Shown here piece by piece: positions 32,460 to 40,680 of a stretch of DNA of 48,615 nucleotides. The DNA comes from Clostridium sp. GTDB taxonomy: Bacteria > Bacillota > Clostridia > Clostridiales > Clostridiaceae. The position numbers and the translations under genes are program-made. How positions within the stretch are numbered: position 1 is the stretch's first letter; each line of letters opens with the position of its first letter. The notes beneath the pieces were generated by a model. That model did not search any database. It was not told where the DNA came from and worked only from the letters and a program-made list of their open reading frames with translations. Location: positions 1 through 48,615 of the forward strand of contig JARKVD010000037.1 of assembly GCA_029851835.1 (NCBI GenBank). The letters are read 5' to 3'.

Positions 32460-32933
32460 TTAAAGTCCGCTGTATTTTATTAATTCACAAACCTTTATGC
32501 CTTTTCTACTTAATTCATTTCTTATAAACATAAATTCCCTTGCAAACCATCTATCGTAATCTTTACTTATCCTTAAATCTGAATATCTCCCATGCTTTAA
32601 ATAATCTAAATATATAGGCTGTTGGCTCAGACTTAATCTAATACAATGTGCTGTTGTTATACCTTGCTTTCTTTCCCCTGTTATAAATCCATCATATCCA
32701 TCAAATATATATTTTTTCTGTACTTCAGTTAGTTGTATATCTAAAGCCTTATTTATCCTTTTTATCAATATATATCTTTTTACTTTTTTCACTATATCCT
32801 TAAACATACTTGTTCCACCCTTATTGCTATCTAATATCAAACTAAACCCTCTTAATGTTTTAATACAAATTTTATAAAACACTAATGAAATACTAAATAA
32901 ACATAATATATCTAAACAACTTAACTCCTTCAC
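32460..32933 (-). CDS. Hypothetical phage protein, 157 or 115 aa
   Basis: A GTG at 32933 has a strong AAAGGAG and gives a product with an N-terminal hydrophobic segment (CLDILCLFSISLVFYKIC). A second ATG at 32807 also has a site (GGTGG) and would give the soluble 115-residue form MFKDIVKKVKRYILIKRINK. The body contains YDGFITGERKQGITTAHCIR and YDRWFAREFMFIRNELSRKG. Two products from one gene are possible. No family assigned. Confidence 0.6.
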   Translation of the reverse strand: MKELSCLDILCLFSISLVFYKICIKTLRGFSLILDSNKGGTSMFKDIVKKVKRYILIKRINKALDIQLTEVQKKYIFDGYDGFITGERKQGITTAHCIRLSLSQQPIYLDYLKHGRYSDLRISKDYDRWFAREFMFIRNELSRKGIKVCELIKYSGL

Positions 32934-32961
32934 TTAAATTCTCCTTTAGCTAATTTCTCAC

Positions 32962-33201
32962 CTATTCCTTAAAGCAAAACTCTTCATGTTTATTATCTAA
33001 AAACCTAATTTTATATGGATAACACTCTTTAACACTTCCATCTTCATATTCCACTATTCCAAAAGTTTGAGCTATAACTCCGCCTCCATGACCACCAATC
33101 ATGCTAGATGGTGGTACTACTTGTCGCACTTCATTCCATCTATGAAACAATGCTTTTTTATCGTCTACTAAACATGGTCTTAGTTCAGCTTTTATCTCCA
33201 T
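32962..33201 (-). CDS. Hypothetical phage protein, 79 aa
   Basis: MEIKAELRPCLVDDKKALFH, then RWNEVRQVVPPSSMIGGHGG and GVIAQTFGIVEYEDGSVKEC. A beta-rich protein with a Gly-rich H-G-G-G loop, of a type common in early regions of Clostridium phages. GGAGG precedes the ATG. Function unknown. Confidence 0.68.
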   Translation of the reverse strand: MEIKAELRPCLVDDKKALFHRWNEVRQVVPPSSMIGGHGGGVIAQTFGIVEYEDGSVKECYPYKIRFLDNKHEEFCFKE

Positions 33202-33231
33202 TTATGTTTCCTCCTATTATTGAATTGCGAA

Positions 33232-33792
33232 CTAATACCATAATATTTCATCTATATTCTCATACTCATCTGCTTCACAAATACAGTAAGTATCATCCTT
33301 CCAGCCACCTTCATCATGGTCATATTTGTAGTAATAAACACCACCATCTTCATCTAAGAATGGATTAGTTATAGTGTCATAAGCTGGAGTTCCATTTGGA
33401 TAATAAGTCATAACTTCTCTACCCAAGAATGGACAATAAATTTCTCCCCATTCTATCATGTCGCTTTTCCACTCTAATTCCTTACTTCCAGTTTCTTTAA
33501 GTATTGAATATAACCACTCTTTTGCATAAGTATCTCTTAAAAACTCTTGAACTCTCAAACTTCTCTCACAATGCTCTTTTACACTATCATAAGTATCATA
33601 GAAAGCAAATTCTTTTAGTAATTCAATTGCCTTCTCATATCCTTCTACTCTCTTGATTAAATCTTGAACCTTATCTTTATTCAAACCTATACTTCCACAA
33701 ATAAAGCACTCTTCATCATGTATCCAATATCCATTTCCATCACTTGATTTTTTAACTTGTATTTTTCCAACTATACTTTTAAACTTTTCCAT
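33232..33792 (-). CDS. Hypothetical phage protein, 186 aa
   Basis: A soluble acidic protein: MEKFKSIVGKIQVKKSSDGN, then GYWIHDEECFICGSIGLNKD, a helical middle and an aromatic C-terminus (GGVYYYKYDHDEGGWKDDTY). A C-x2-C pair lies near residue 30. No family recognised. Its stop lies one base from an ATTGCGAA motif repeated at other gene junctions here. Confidence 0.62.
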   Translation of the reverse strand: MEKFKSIVGKIQVKKSSDGNGYWIHDEECFICGSIGLNKDKVQDLIKRVEGYEKAIELLKEFAFYDTYDSVKEHCERSLRVQEFLRDTYAKEWLYSILKETGSKELEWKSDMIEWGEIYCPFLGREVMTYYPNGTPAYDTITNPFLDEDGGVYYYKYDHDEGGWKDDTYCICEADEYENIDEILWY

Positions 33793-33847
33793 AATATTTC
33801 TCCTCTCACGGCTTCACAATTTAAACAGATTATCTATGAATTGTACA

Positions 33848-34018
33848 TTAATACATATCTCTTTTTACAGATTCTAATGTTTCAATTCTATCTATTTCAC
33901 AATTAATTTTCTCTAAAAATATATCTAATTGCTTTTCTGTAGTTTCTTGACTATTAGACATACTCTCAATCATTTTATCCGTTAATCCAAAAACTTTATA
34001 AATTTCTTTACTATCCAT
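33848..34018 (-). CDS. Small hypothetical protein, 56 aa
   Basis: Starts at ATG 34018 (GAGGTAAGT upstream): MDSKEIYKVFGLTDKMIESM, then SNSQETTEKQLDIFLEKINC. Mostly helical and acidic. A longer reading frame upstream only overlaps the preceding gene. No family recognised. Confidence 0.55.
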   Translation of the reverse strand: MDSKEIYKVFGLTDKMIESMSNSQETTEKQLDIFLEKINCEIDRIETLESVKRDMY

Positions 34019-34034
34019 ACTTACCTCGCAATAT

Positions 34035-34241
34035 CTACATATTACGTATTTCTTTTTCATTTCTATTTATTAATTTCTGTATCTCTTCTTGTTGTTCAAT
34101 TAATTCAACCCTTATTACATTTATCTTCTCTCCGTTAATTCTTGCAAAACACAAAGCTGTTTTATCTCCATTTATGCCACTTTGGTCTACTCCTAATACT
34201 TTCTCTTCTCCTAGTTTATAAATGCCATTGAAAGATTTCAT
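34035..34241 (-). CDS. Small protein with a D-x-S-x3-G-D motif, 68 aa
   Basis: MKSFNGIYKLGEEKVLGVDQ, then SGINGDKTALCFARINGEKI and a charged helix. G-V-D-Q-S-x3-G-D-K-T-A looks like the first strand-turn of an RNase H-like fold, but the rest of such a fold is absent. It may be a small regulator or a fragment. Confidence 0.5.
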   Translation of the reverse strand: MKSFNGIYKLGEEKVLGVDQSGINGDKTALCFARINGEKINVIRVELIEQQEEIQKLINRNEKEIRNM

Positions 34242-34280
34242 ATCCTCAACTCCTTTAGCTTAGATATACTTAAATTTTCA

Positions 34281-34412
34281 CTAACTAACATAGTCAGTAT
34301 TGACATTTATAAAAGCTATAAAAATCCATATGAGTTGCGTAAACTTAGTAGGCTCCGAAAACATAAACCCTATAAATGCTAAAATACATAAAATATTCAT
34401 TACTGTTCTCAT
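34281..34412 (-). CDS. Small membrane peptide, 43 aa
   Basis: ATG 34412 overlaps the stop of the MazG-like gene (CAATGA) and has GGGGGAT upstream. MRTVMNILCILAFIGFMFSE, then PTKFTQLIWIFIAFINV: two short hydrophobic helices. Translationally coupled. Function unknown. Confidence 0.6.
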   Translation of the reverse strand: MRTVMNILCILAFIGFMFSEPTKFTQLIWIFIAFINVNTDYVS

Positions 34413-34840
34413 TGTTTATCCCCCACTTCTTCATAGCTTTCAGTAACCTTTAAAATGTCATACCCTGAATAGTGCATTGAGTATATTACATCTTTTAAAT
34501 TAACTTCTGGAACCCTTAAATGTAACGTTAACCTTTCATTCTTAAAAAGCCTTCCTTTTCTCCTATATACAACCCAATATCCAGCTTTTACTCTTGGCCT
34601 ATTCTCTATCTTCTTTAAATGCTCATCATAACAACTCATGAGATATTCAGCATTCATATTAACTCCAATATCTAATAAACTTACTGCAGATTGAATTACA
34701 TCGAAACATTCCTTTGGTGCATTTGTAGGATCCTTCTTTAACACTGTATAAATAAATTCATTTACTTCCTCTAGGAATTTACTTATCTGCTCCTCAATCG
34801 TTATACCTTCTAAATTAATATTTTTTAACTCTATCCCCAT
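34409..34840 (-). CDS. MazG-like nucleotide pyrophosphohydrolase-type protein
   Basis: 143 residues. The N-terminal half has the all-alpha NTP pyrophosphohydrolase pattern: ITIEEQISKFLEEVNEFIYT (E-x2-x-F-x-E-E-x2-E) and NAPKECFDVIQSAVSLLD with an acidic E...D pair, then EHLKKIENRPRVK. The C-terminal third (GYWVVYRRKGRLFKNERLTL) is unique. The family removes pyrophosphate from (d)NTPs. Substrate is not clear. Confidence 0.6.
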   Translation of the reverse strand: MGIELKNINLEGITIEEQISKFLEEVNEFIYTVLKKDPTNAPKECFDVIQSAVSLLDIGVNMNAEYLMSCYDEHLKKIENRPRVKAGYWVVYRRKGRLFKNERLTLHLRVPEVNLKDVIYSMHYSGYDILKVTESYEEVGDKQ

Positions 34841-34892
34841 CTCTACCCATCCTATCTTTTACTTAAGCTCCTATTTTGATTGAATTGTGAAA

Positions 34893-35177
34893 TCATCTAT
34901 TAAATGAGCAATTCAAATGTTTATAAAAATCTTTCTTTAATTTTTCTGCTATTTCTTCAAGTGAAGTATTTATTATTCCAGATTCACCCATGTTAATAGT
35001 TATTGTATGCTCTATTCTCTTCACTGGTTGTGAAAAAGGTATAGCCGTAGGGACTGTTGCACTAGCCATATTAGGTTTATACTCTTCTATAGCACATGCT
35101 ACCATTCTCTTGTTGTTGCACTCATCAAGATATAAACATTTTATACATTTATCAGACAATTTACTTATAGTTTTCAA
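34893..35177 (-). CDS. Hypothetical phage protein, 94 aa
   Basis: I start it at TTG 35177 because AAAGGAG is well spaced for it: MKTISKLSDKCIKCLYLDEC, then NNKRMVACAIEEYKPNMASA and IEHTITINMGESGIINTSLE. Two C-x2-C/C-x5-C groups near the N-terminus may hold a metal. No family recognised. Overlaps the upstream gene by 4 bp. Confidence 0.58.
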   Translation of the reverse strand: MKTISKLSDKCIKCLYLDECNNKRMVACAIEEYKPNMASATVPTAIPFSQPVKRIEHTITINMGESGIINTSLEEIAEKLKKDFYKHLNCSFNR

Positions 35178-35395
35178 TAGTATATCTCCTTTCTTAATAC
35201 ACAATTTCTTTGAATTGCGAAATTAATTACCCTCAATTTATCTTCAATTTCTTGCAATGTTCTAGCCACACACAAAACCTCACCATCATATGCTTTTACA
35301 CATACCCAAGCCATTGATTTTAAGTGAAAACTGTATTCCTTCCAAAAGTCTACATTATATTTTTCATTTAAATATTTTCTAGTTATCCTAGACAT
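35174..35395 (-). CDS. Hypothetical phage protein, 73 aa
   Basis: MSRITRKYLNEKYNVDFWKE, then YSFHLKSMAWVCVKAYDGEV and LCVARTLQEIEDKLRVINFA. A small alpha/beta protein. AGGAGG precedes the ATG. The last ~15 residues include an ATTGCGAA motif seen at several gene junctions here. Function unknown. Confidence 0.58.
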   Translation of the reverse strand: MSRITRKYLNEKYNVDFWKEYSFHLKSMAWVCVKAYDGEVLCVARTLQEIEDKLRVINFAIQRNCVLRKEIYY

Positions 35396-35430
35396 ACATC
35401 CTCCTAACTTTATTTCACAATATCTACAAA

Positions 35431-36009
35431 CTAATTACTAAATTCCCTTATACTTTCTGGGAACAATATAGTTTTTATTGTATTGATTAATCTACCTTTA
35501 TTTCTAGTTATAGTGCTTCTATCTCTCTCTAGCTCCTCTGCTATTTCTTCTTCACTATATTTATCAGCAGCCAAATACTTTAGTTCTATTATTTTGTAGT
35601 ACCTATCATCCTTTATCTTTTCTAATGCATTTTCTATTCTGTTTATCTCTCGTAATGTCTCCATTTTCTCTAGTTCATACTTTTCTATAAGTTGTAAGTA
35701 TCTATCTTGTCCACTTATGTTCCCGCCACTAGTTTGATATACAACTATAGAACCACTTTTTTCAGGTAACCCATGTTTTTTAATATATTCAATATCTTCA
35801 TCTTTCTGCTTTAATGCTGATTGTAAGTTATTATAGTTATAAAGCAGCAACTCAACTTTTTTAAAATAACTCAATTCATTTTTTATCATCTTTGAACTTC
35901 TTAACTCTTGTATAACTTCTTTAGCAGTTTCCTTTGCAGCTTCTTTTATTACCTTACCCTTAACAGCTTCACTTACTGCTTTTGTTATAACTTCATTTAG
36001 CTTGTCCAT
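35431..36009 (-). CDS. Sigma-like late transcription activator (ArpU/DUF1492 type)
   Basis: 192 residues. The C-terminal part (IELKYLAADKYSEEEIAEEL, then ERDRSTITRNKGRLINTIKT) is a sigma-70 region-4 helix-turn-helix; the N-terminal part is a coiled coil. Proteins of this type close the early region and activate packaging and structural genes in Firmicute phages. The gene lies upstream of the late operon in the direction of transcription. Confidence 0.78.
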   Translation of the reverse strand: MDKLNEVITKAVSEAVKGKVIKEAAKETAKEVIQELRSSKMIKNELSYFKKVELLLYNYNNLQSALKQKDEDIEYIKKHGLPEKSGSIVVYQTSGGNISGQDRYLQLIEKYELEKMETLREINRIENALEKIKDDRYYKIIELKYLAADKYSEEEIAEELERDRSTITRNKGRLINTIKTILFPESIREFSN

Positions 36010-36023
36010 AGTAATCCTCCTAA

Positions 36024-36404
36024 CTATTTAATAATTAGTTTTCCACCCATTAGTGTTCTAACAAGATCCTCACTCTTCACCTTGCCATCAATCATATATA
36101 AGCTTCTATAAATGTTATATACATCCTTATCCTTTAGCTTAAGTACCTCCTTTACTTCCTCCAATGAAATCTTTTCATCTGGGAATAATTCAAATAATCT
36201 CTCCTGCAACTTTAATTTCATTGCTTTATCTTCCTTTGCGTTCATATGAACACCTATTTTACTTCCTCTATGACATTCTCCACATAAATATATGTGGTTC
36301 AACTCACAATCCTTAAGAACCTTACATTGACTTTTAAAGACTATATGATGCAATTCTATTACTGCATACTCCCCACATTTTTCACAGTATCCTATTTTAG
36401 CCAT
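36024..36404 (-). CDS. HNH-motif protein, 126 aa
   Basis: MAKIGYCEKCGEYAVIELHH, IVFKSQCKVLKDCELNHIYL, then CGECHRGSKIGVHMN. C-x2-C, H-H and C-x2-C-H arrangements form an HNH/zinc fold as in phage recombination or NinG-like nucleases. The rest is helical. It lies between DUF3102 and late activator genes. Confidence 0.75.
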   Translation of the reverse strand: MAKIGYCEKCGEYAVIELHHIVFKSQCKVLKDCELNHIYLCGECHRGSKIGVHMNAKEDKAMKLKLQERLFELFPDEKISLEEVKEVLKLKDKDVYNIYRSLYMIDGKVKSEDLVRTLMGGKLIIK

Positions 36405-36421
36405 TCTTCTACCTCCAGTTT

Positions 36422-37438
36422 TTATAATCTATCATTCATCTTTTCTATTAATGTTTTTGTAGCATTTGTATACTTTGGTTTAAGTTCTTCAGGCATATCA
36501 TTTAATACCACGAATAATGTGTTAAAATTCTGAACTATAAGATCAAAACTAGCTTTAAACTTACTTGTTTTCTCTGATACACTTAACTTTTCTCTTAAGC
36601 TATTCAATTCATTCTCAACACCCTCTGGTACCTTTTCAACTACTGCAACATCTATTGGCTTTTCATTTAACTTTTCTTCTAGTTCCTTTATTTTATTTTC
36701 ATATTTATTCTGTTTATCCTTAGCTTCCTCTAGCTTCTCCTCTAAGCTATTTATATCATCATCTGTTAAAGATTCCCCTGCATTGCTTAATTCTTGCTTC
36801 ATATCTTCTATCGTTTCCTTTAGCTTGTCCAGTTCTGCTTTAGCTCCTTCTCGCTCTCTTTCTAAAGTATCTTGAAGCTTCTCTATACTCTCTTTACTTA
36901 CTTTTAACGACTCATCCTTTACCCTTACATCAGACTCTAAGTTTACCTTTTCATGTTCAATTTGTTTTGCCTTTGTCTTAAGCTCCTCTGCTATTCTTAA
37001 TGCTTCCTCAAGCTCTTTTTCAGCCTTTTCTTTTTCTTTAATAGCTTGTTGCAGTTCTCTTGTGGACATCTCCTCCACTTTATTTTCTACTACAAATGTT
37101 TCTCTCTCCTCTATATCTGGAATTGCTAACAGTGCAACTGCCTGACTGTAGGATAAATTCGCAAACGCTTGCGAATTTGAATCCCCAAATAGTGATATCT
37201 GATTAGAACCATATTCCTCGAATATCCTCATTAAATTTTGTGCTGTTCTAGCCGAGTAATTAACTTTTTCCTCTAACCAGTTCCCCCATTGGCCATGACT
37301 TATAATACTCTTAGCTTCTACTAACCTTCTTCCAATCTCAATAGAGTTATTAAGAACCATAATTCTTGTCTGATCCTTAATGTGATTTATCTCTGCAGCT
37401 ATGACTTCAGTATCCCTTACATTCATTAACTCGCTCAT
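36422..37438 (-). CDS. DUF3102 coiled-coil protein
   Basis: 338 residues. The N-terminal ~100 are DUF3102 (IMVLNNSIEIGRRLVEAKSI, ISHGQWGNWLEEKVNYSART, AQNLMRIFEEYG). A very long, highly charged coiled coil follows (about 130-290, with repeated KEKEKAEKEL and EEKLEEAKDK units) and a short globular end. DUF3102 is frequent in phage and plasmid replication/partition regions, but its role is unknown. The palindromic repeat at 37153-37174 is inside the gene and encodes part of NSQAFANLS. Confidence 0.78.
   Translation of the reverse strand: MSELMNVRDTEVIAAEINHIKDQTRIMVLNNSIEIGRRLVEAKSIISHGQWGNWLEEKVNYSARTAQNLMRIFEEYGSNQISLFGDSNSQAFANLSYSQAVALLAIPDIEERETFVVENKVEEMSTRELQQAIKEKEKAEKELEEALRIAEELKTKAKQIEHEKVNLESDVRVKDESLKVSKESIEKLQDTLEREREGAKAELDKLKETIEDMKQELSNAGESLTDDDINSLEEKLEEAKDKQNKYENKIKELEEKLNEKPIDVAVVEKVPEGVENELNSLREKLSVSEKTSKFKASFDLIVQNFNTLFVVLNDMPEELKPKYTNATKTLIEKMNDRL
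37153..37174. repeat. Dispersed palindromic repeat, copy 2
   Basis: Identical over 22 bp to 22486-22507, here inside the DUF3102 coding region and in frame with it. Confidence 0.8.
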
Positions 37439-37449
37439 ATTATCTCCCC

Positions 37450-38997
37450 CTATGCACTTAGTTTTATTTTTTTAGTTTTAAGTTTTTCAGCCTTAAATGC
37501 TTCTAAAAAATCTCTCATTTTATCATCTGGACTACAATTTCTTAATCCATGTGCCTGTTTAATATCATTATTTACAATTTCAATTGTAAAATAAGGTTTT
37601 TCAACTTCATTTACTTTTCTAACTACAAAAATACTAGTCTTACCATTAGCATGATTCTCAGCGTATCTAGCAACACAATGATGCAGCTCCTTACCTTCAT
37701 TCAATAGTTCTTCTGTACTTTTTATAGGCCTAATTACTAAATCTTTATATTCAAAACACAACTCGCTAAGCTCCTTGTATCTCTTTCTCATTTTGGCCTT
37801 TAATTCTTTATCAACTTTATGTTTTACCCTAACTATAGTATCTTGATGTGATTTTATTAAATCAGCAGGAAACAATACACTTTCACTTTTTAAATCCATC
37901 CCAAGTTCTACACAATCTTTTAAATAATCTCTCCACGTTGTTAGTAGATTTGTATATTCACTTCTCTTAAGCTTTTCTTGTTTAGCTATATACTTCTGTA
38001 TCTTTCTTAAGCTGCAATACTTATTTATATACTCTAACTTTTCAATACCATATGCATCTTTGGCAATCCATTCAATCCCTTTTACCTCTACTGGTGTAAG
38101 TCTTTTATTTTCTTTTGTACTCATTTGATATAACTTCATGTATAGAGGTGATATAAACACTTCTGCTGCTCTTATATCCTTTAAATCTTTTTTAGAAATT
38201 CTAAGCATCTTATATATTGTTTTACCTCTCCAGTTAATACACCTCATCATGTCCTTATTATCTAAGTAACAAGATACTAAACTTTTTAAGCCAACTTTAA
38301 CTAATGACTCTATAAGTGGATGCTTCGTATATATCTCAAAGAATTTTAACAAGTCATAACCTACAAATTCTTCCCACATACTATATTGAAACTGAGTATT
38401 CTTTACTGCTTTTTCAACACTACTATAGCTTATGCTATAATCTAACCTAGCTAATGAATTTATATTGAACGAATATATTGAGCTTGTTTTTCTCCATTCT
38501 CTTTCATTCATCCAACTATAGTACTTAACTAACTGTTCTGCTGATCCTGGCTTGAAAACATAAATTGATACTCTTTCATAAAATGTTTGTACCTTTCTAT
38601 AATCTCCACCATAATATCTACTCACATAAAACCCACTAGCTACTATAGCTTCTTCATCTACTTCTGATTTTTCATAATATAAAAAGCAAGCTTCATCCTT
38701 TAATGATTTCCTTTGATATCTTGTGTTTTTTACAATACACCTGCTATGACAATTTTCACATTCATGGTATTCATTATGTTTCAGCTTTCCAACCTTGAAC
38801 TCATGTCCACAATGTGTGCAGTAGGCAATTTTCTTTCCACCTATATTCTCAATGAACAAATATCTGCTATTCTTTAAAGCATGTTCTATTGCATATTCCT
38901 GTATCTCTTCACTAATTTCTATAGATACATGCTGTAATATATCTTCAACCATAAAATCTTTACTTCCTGGATTATATCTATATTGATACATACACAA
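37450..38997 (-). CDS. PcfJ-family protein
   Basis: 515 residues. An N-terminal zinc ribbon (YCTHCGHEFKVGKLKHNEYH, then ECENCHSRC) is followed by a long helical body and the PcfJ C-terminal domain (LLNEGKELHHCVARYAENHA, then GKTSIFVVR and KPYFTIEIVNNDIKQAHGLR). PcfJ was named in the conjugative plasmid pCF10; homologues occur in phages, function unknown. TTG at 38997 has good spacing to GGGGGTG; ATG 38991 is possible. It lies directly after the PcfK-like gene. Confidence 0.82.
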   Translation of the reverse strand: MCMYQYRYNPGSKDFMVEDILQHVSIEISEEIQEYAIEHALKNSRYLFIENIGGKKIAYCTHCGHEFKVGKLKHNEYHECENCHSRCIVKNTRYQRKSLKDEACFLYYEKSEVDEEAIVASGFYVSRYYGGDYRKVQTFYERVSIYVFKPGSAEQLVKYYSWMNEREWRKTSSIYSFNINSLARLDYSISYSSVEKAVKNTQFQYSMWEEFVGYDLLKFFEIYTKHPLIESLVKVGLKSLVSCYLDNKDMMRCINWRGKTIYKMLRISKKDLKDIRAAEVFISPLYMKLYQMSTKENKRLTPVEVKGIEWIAKDAYGIEKLEYINKYCSLRKIQKYIAKQEKLKRSEYTNLLTTWRDYLKDCVELGMDLKSESVLFPADLIKSHQDTIVRVKHKVDKELKAKMRKRYKELSELCFEYKDLVIRPIKSTEELLNEGKELHHCVARYAENHANGKTSIFVVRKVNEVEKPYFTIEIVNNDIKQAHGLRNCSPDDKMRDFLEAFKAEKLKTKKIKLSA

Positions 38998-39009
38998 AGT
39001 TCACACCCC

Positions 39010-39396
39010 CTAAAGTAAATCATCAAGATCTAATTCAAGTGCTTCATGTTGCTTCTCCATCTTGTATTCATTCATACTTACTACTTTTTCTGTTTTAATA
39101 GCTTTTATCTCTCTAGCTTCTCCATCTTTGATCCCATAATAGTCCATAACTATCTTGAAACCTTCTACATCATCAATAACAGCACATCCACCAACTGCTT
39201 TACTCTTTGCAACCTTTTTCATTTCTTCAAGACTTCCTTTAATGCTCTTCCCATCTCTCATAATAGCTTCTGCAGCAGAAGCATCTTTCTCAATCATTTC
39301 TAGTAAAAATCCACCAACAACCTTTACATATGAATTTTCACTTCCATTAACCTCACTTTGAATCTTTTCTCTTGCATTAATAACTACACTAGACAT
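39010..39396 (-). CDS. PcfK-like protein
   Basis: 128 residues. KSIKGSLEEMKKVAKSKAVG, then GCAVIDDVEGFKIVMDYYGI matches the PcfK pattern (a Cys/Val strand followed by D-x-E...YY). The N-terminus is helical and the end acidic (LELDLDDLL). PcfK and PcfJ are usually neighbours in conjugative plasmids and some phages; the pair here keeps that order with 12 bp between them. Confidence 0.68.
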   Translation of the reverse strand: MSSVVINAREKIQSEVNGSENSYVKVVGGFLLEMIEKDASAAEAIMRDGKSIKGSLEEMKKVAKSKAVGGCAVIDDVEGFKIVMDYYGIKDGEAREIKAIKTEKVVSMNEYKMEKQHEALELDLDDLL

Positions 39397-39407
39397 CTTC
39401 TCTCCCC

Positions 39408-39605
39408 CTAACCTTTAATTTTTAAATCTCCACAAATAAAATCACTTATCAGATAAGACTCTATATAGTTTTTGTGCTTTACCGTAACAAAGTTTTTATT
39501 GGTTGAAAGAACTACTCCTGGATTTGAAACCCACTTTTTCTTCATGTCACCTTTTCTTGACTTTTTCAAAATAATTACATCACTGTCCTTTACAAATTCC
39601 CCCAT
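39408..39605 (-). CDS. Small hypothetical protein, 65 aa
   Basis: MGEFVKDSDVIILKKSRKGD, then MKKKWVSNPGVVLSTNKNFV and TVKHKNYIESYLISDFICGD. A basic beta-rich protein resembling small KOW/SH3-like domains, which can bind nucleic acid. It lies between the Rep and PcfK genes. No firm family. Confidence 0.6.
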   Translation of the reverse strand: MGEFVKDSDVIILKKSRKGDMKKKWVSNPGVVLSTNKNFVTVKHKNYIESYLISDFICGDLKIKG

Positions 39606-39618
39606 CTTTAAATCCTCC

Positions 39619-40416
39619 TCATTTTTTCCACATTTTTAAATAAATGTGCCATCCAGTATCCTCGTAATATATTTTTTCAACACTTTTAATGTTGTAGTCT
39701 GCATATTGTTTCTCCCAGAAGCTATTATCATTTTCCTTTGCTGCTTGCTCAACTTTTCTCTTACTTCTGTACTTATGGTCATTCTTTATAGACTCAGGTC
39801 TTATTAAATTCCTGGAAGAACTCCATCTTTTTTTATGTTTAGTTCCACGATTTTTCGTTATGTACATTGCTATGGCTTCAAGGCCATTTTCATCCAGCTG
39901 TAATTTATCACAGTTTATGTATCCTAATGATTCTCCTTGCTTTTCTCCTTTTTTTCTTCTGGTGCTCCATAGGGCTTCTATCTCATCTCTCGTTAACCCC
40001 TTATTGATTATCATGTGATGATGTATATTTTTAGGTTTATCCCCTTCCATTGCATACTCTGTTACAATCACATATTTAAGTGCTATTCCCTTTTTCTTCA
40101 TCGCGTATGATAACCTTCTTAAGAAATTCGAAGCTGTCTTTTCTCCCTCTTCTATGCTCTGTGGCATATGTTTCACTTTATAAGTTGCTGTAACATGATA
40201 GTCACCTTCATCAAAATTCCCATTTATAGTTTGTACCATGTATCTTCTAGAATTTTTATCATTAAGGTTATTTTGCTTTGGGGCTGATTCCTTTTTCCTC
40301 TTTGCTCTTTTACCTCTTACTGCTTTTTCCTGAATAGCTGATCTAGGTATAATATCTACTTCACAATATCTCTCTCCACAGTAAACTCTCTTTTCTCGTA
40401 TGAAATGTTTTTTCAC
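39619..40416 (-). CDS. HUH-type rolling-circle replication protein
   Basis: 265 residues. Motif I is YHVTATYK (about 73-80), motif II NIHHHMIIN with H132-x-H134, motif III AIAMYITKNRG with catalytic Tyr185 and Lys188. A basic N-terminal tail precedes it. These are the HUH endonuclease motifs of rolling-circle initiators (ORF2/G2P-type replication-associated proteins): the enzyme nicks one strand and stays bound through Tyr. It replaces the helicase-loader/DnaD module usual in Firmicute siphophages. Its leader carries a candidate antisense RNA. Confidence 0.8.
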   Translation of the reverse strand: MKKHFIREKRVYCGERYCEVDIIPRSAIQEKAVRGKRAKRKKESAPKQNNLNDKNSRRYMVQTINGNFDEGDYHVTATYKVKHMPQSIEEGEKTASNFLRRLSYAMKKKGIALKYVIVTEYAMEGDKPKNIHHHMIINKGLTRDEIEALWSTRRKKGEKQGESLGYINCDKLQLDENGLEAIAMYITKNRGTKHKKRWSSSRNLIRPESIKNDHKYRSKRKVEQAAKENDNSFWEKQYADYNIKSVEKIYYEDTGWHIYLKMWKK

Positions 40417-40559
40417 GATACCCCCTCCTATTGTCTTCTCTACTTTCTGTCATTTATATATGAGCATTATTCTTCTAATTATTTTTTGTTATTAAGTTTA
40501 TAGTTAGAATGTTAATACCTCATACAAGCTCCTTAAAGGCTATATTTAACCTCGCATTG

Positions 40560-40588
40560 TTGACCAGCACCGTGAAAATTGATATACT
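40560..40588 (+). promoter_or_regulatory. Sigma-A promoter of the candidate antisense RNA
   Basis: TTGACC (40560-40565), 17-bp spacer, TATACT (40583-40588), on the plus strand, opposite to the rep mRNA. Confidence 0.62.
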
Positions 40589-40594
40589 GTAATT

Positions 40595-40680
40595 AATAAG
40601 TTTTGTACACCATTCACGGTGGTATTTAGGAAGACTTTTCTTTTATTTGTGCGAATAATTGAAAAGTCTTTTCTTTTTTA
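40595..40680 (+). ncRNA. Candidate antisense (counter-transcribed) RNA over the rep leader
   Basis: It would start about 6-7 bp after TATACT and end at a strong terminator: AAGACTTTTC/GAAAAGTCTT (40631-40640 and 40661-40670) followed by TTCTTTTTTA. Length about 85 nt. No start codon with a ribosome binding site lies in it. It is complementary to the untranslated leader of the minus-strand rep mRNA, as copy-control RNAs are in rolling-circle plasmids. CACCGTGAA at 40568 and TTCACGGTG at 40613 form a further inverted repeat that could instead mark the replication origin. Confidence 0.5.

Noticed and set aside
34035-34241. A second terminase nuclease fragment
   Set aside because: Only the first strand-like motif (GVDQS...GD) is shared; at 68 aa with an unrelated tail the evidence is too thin.
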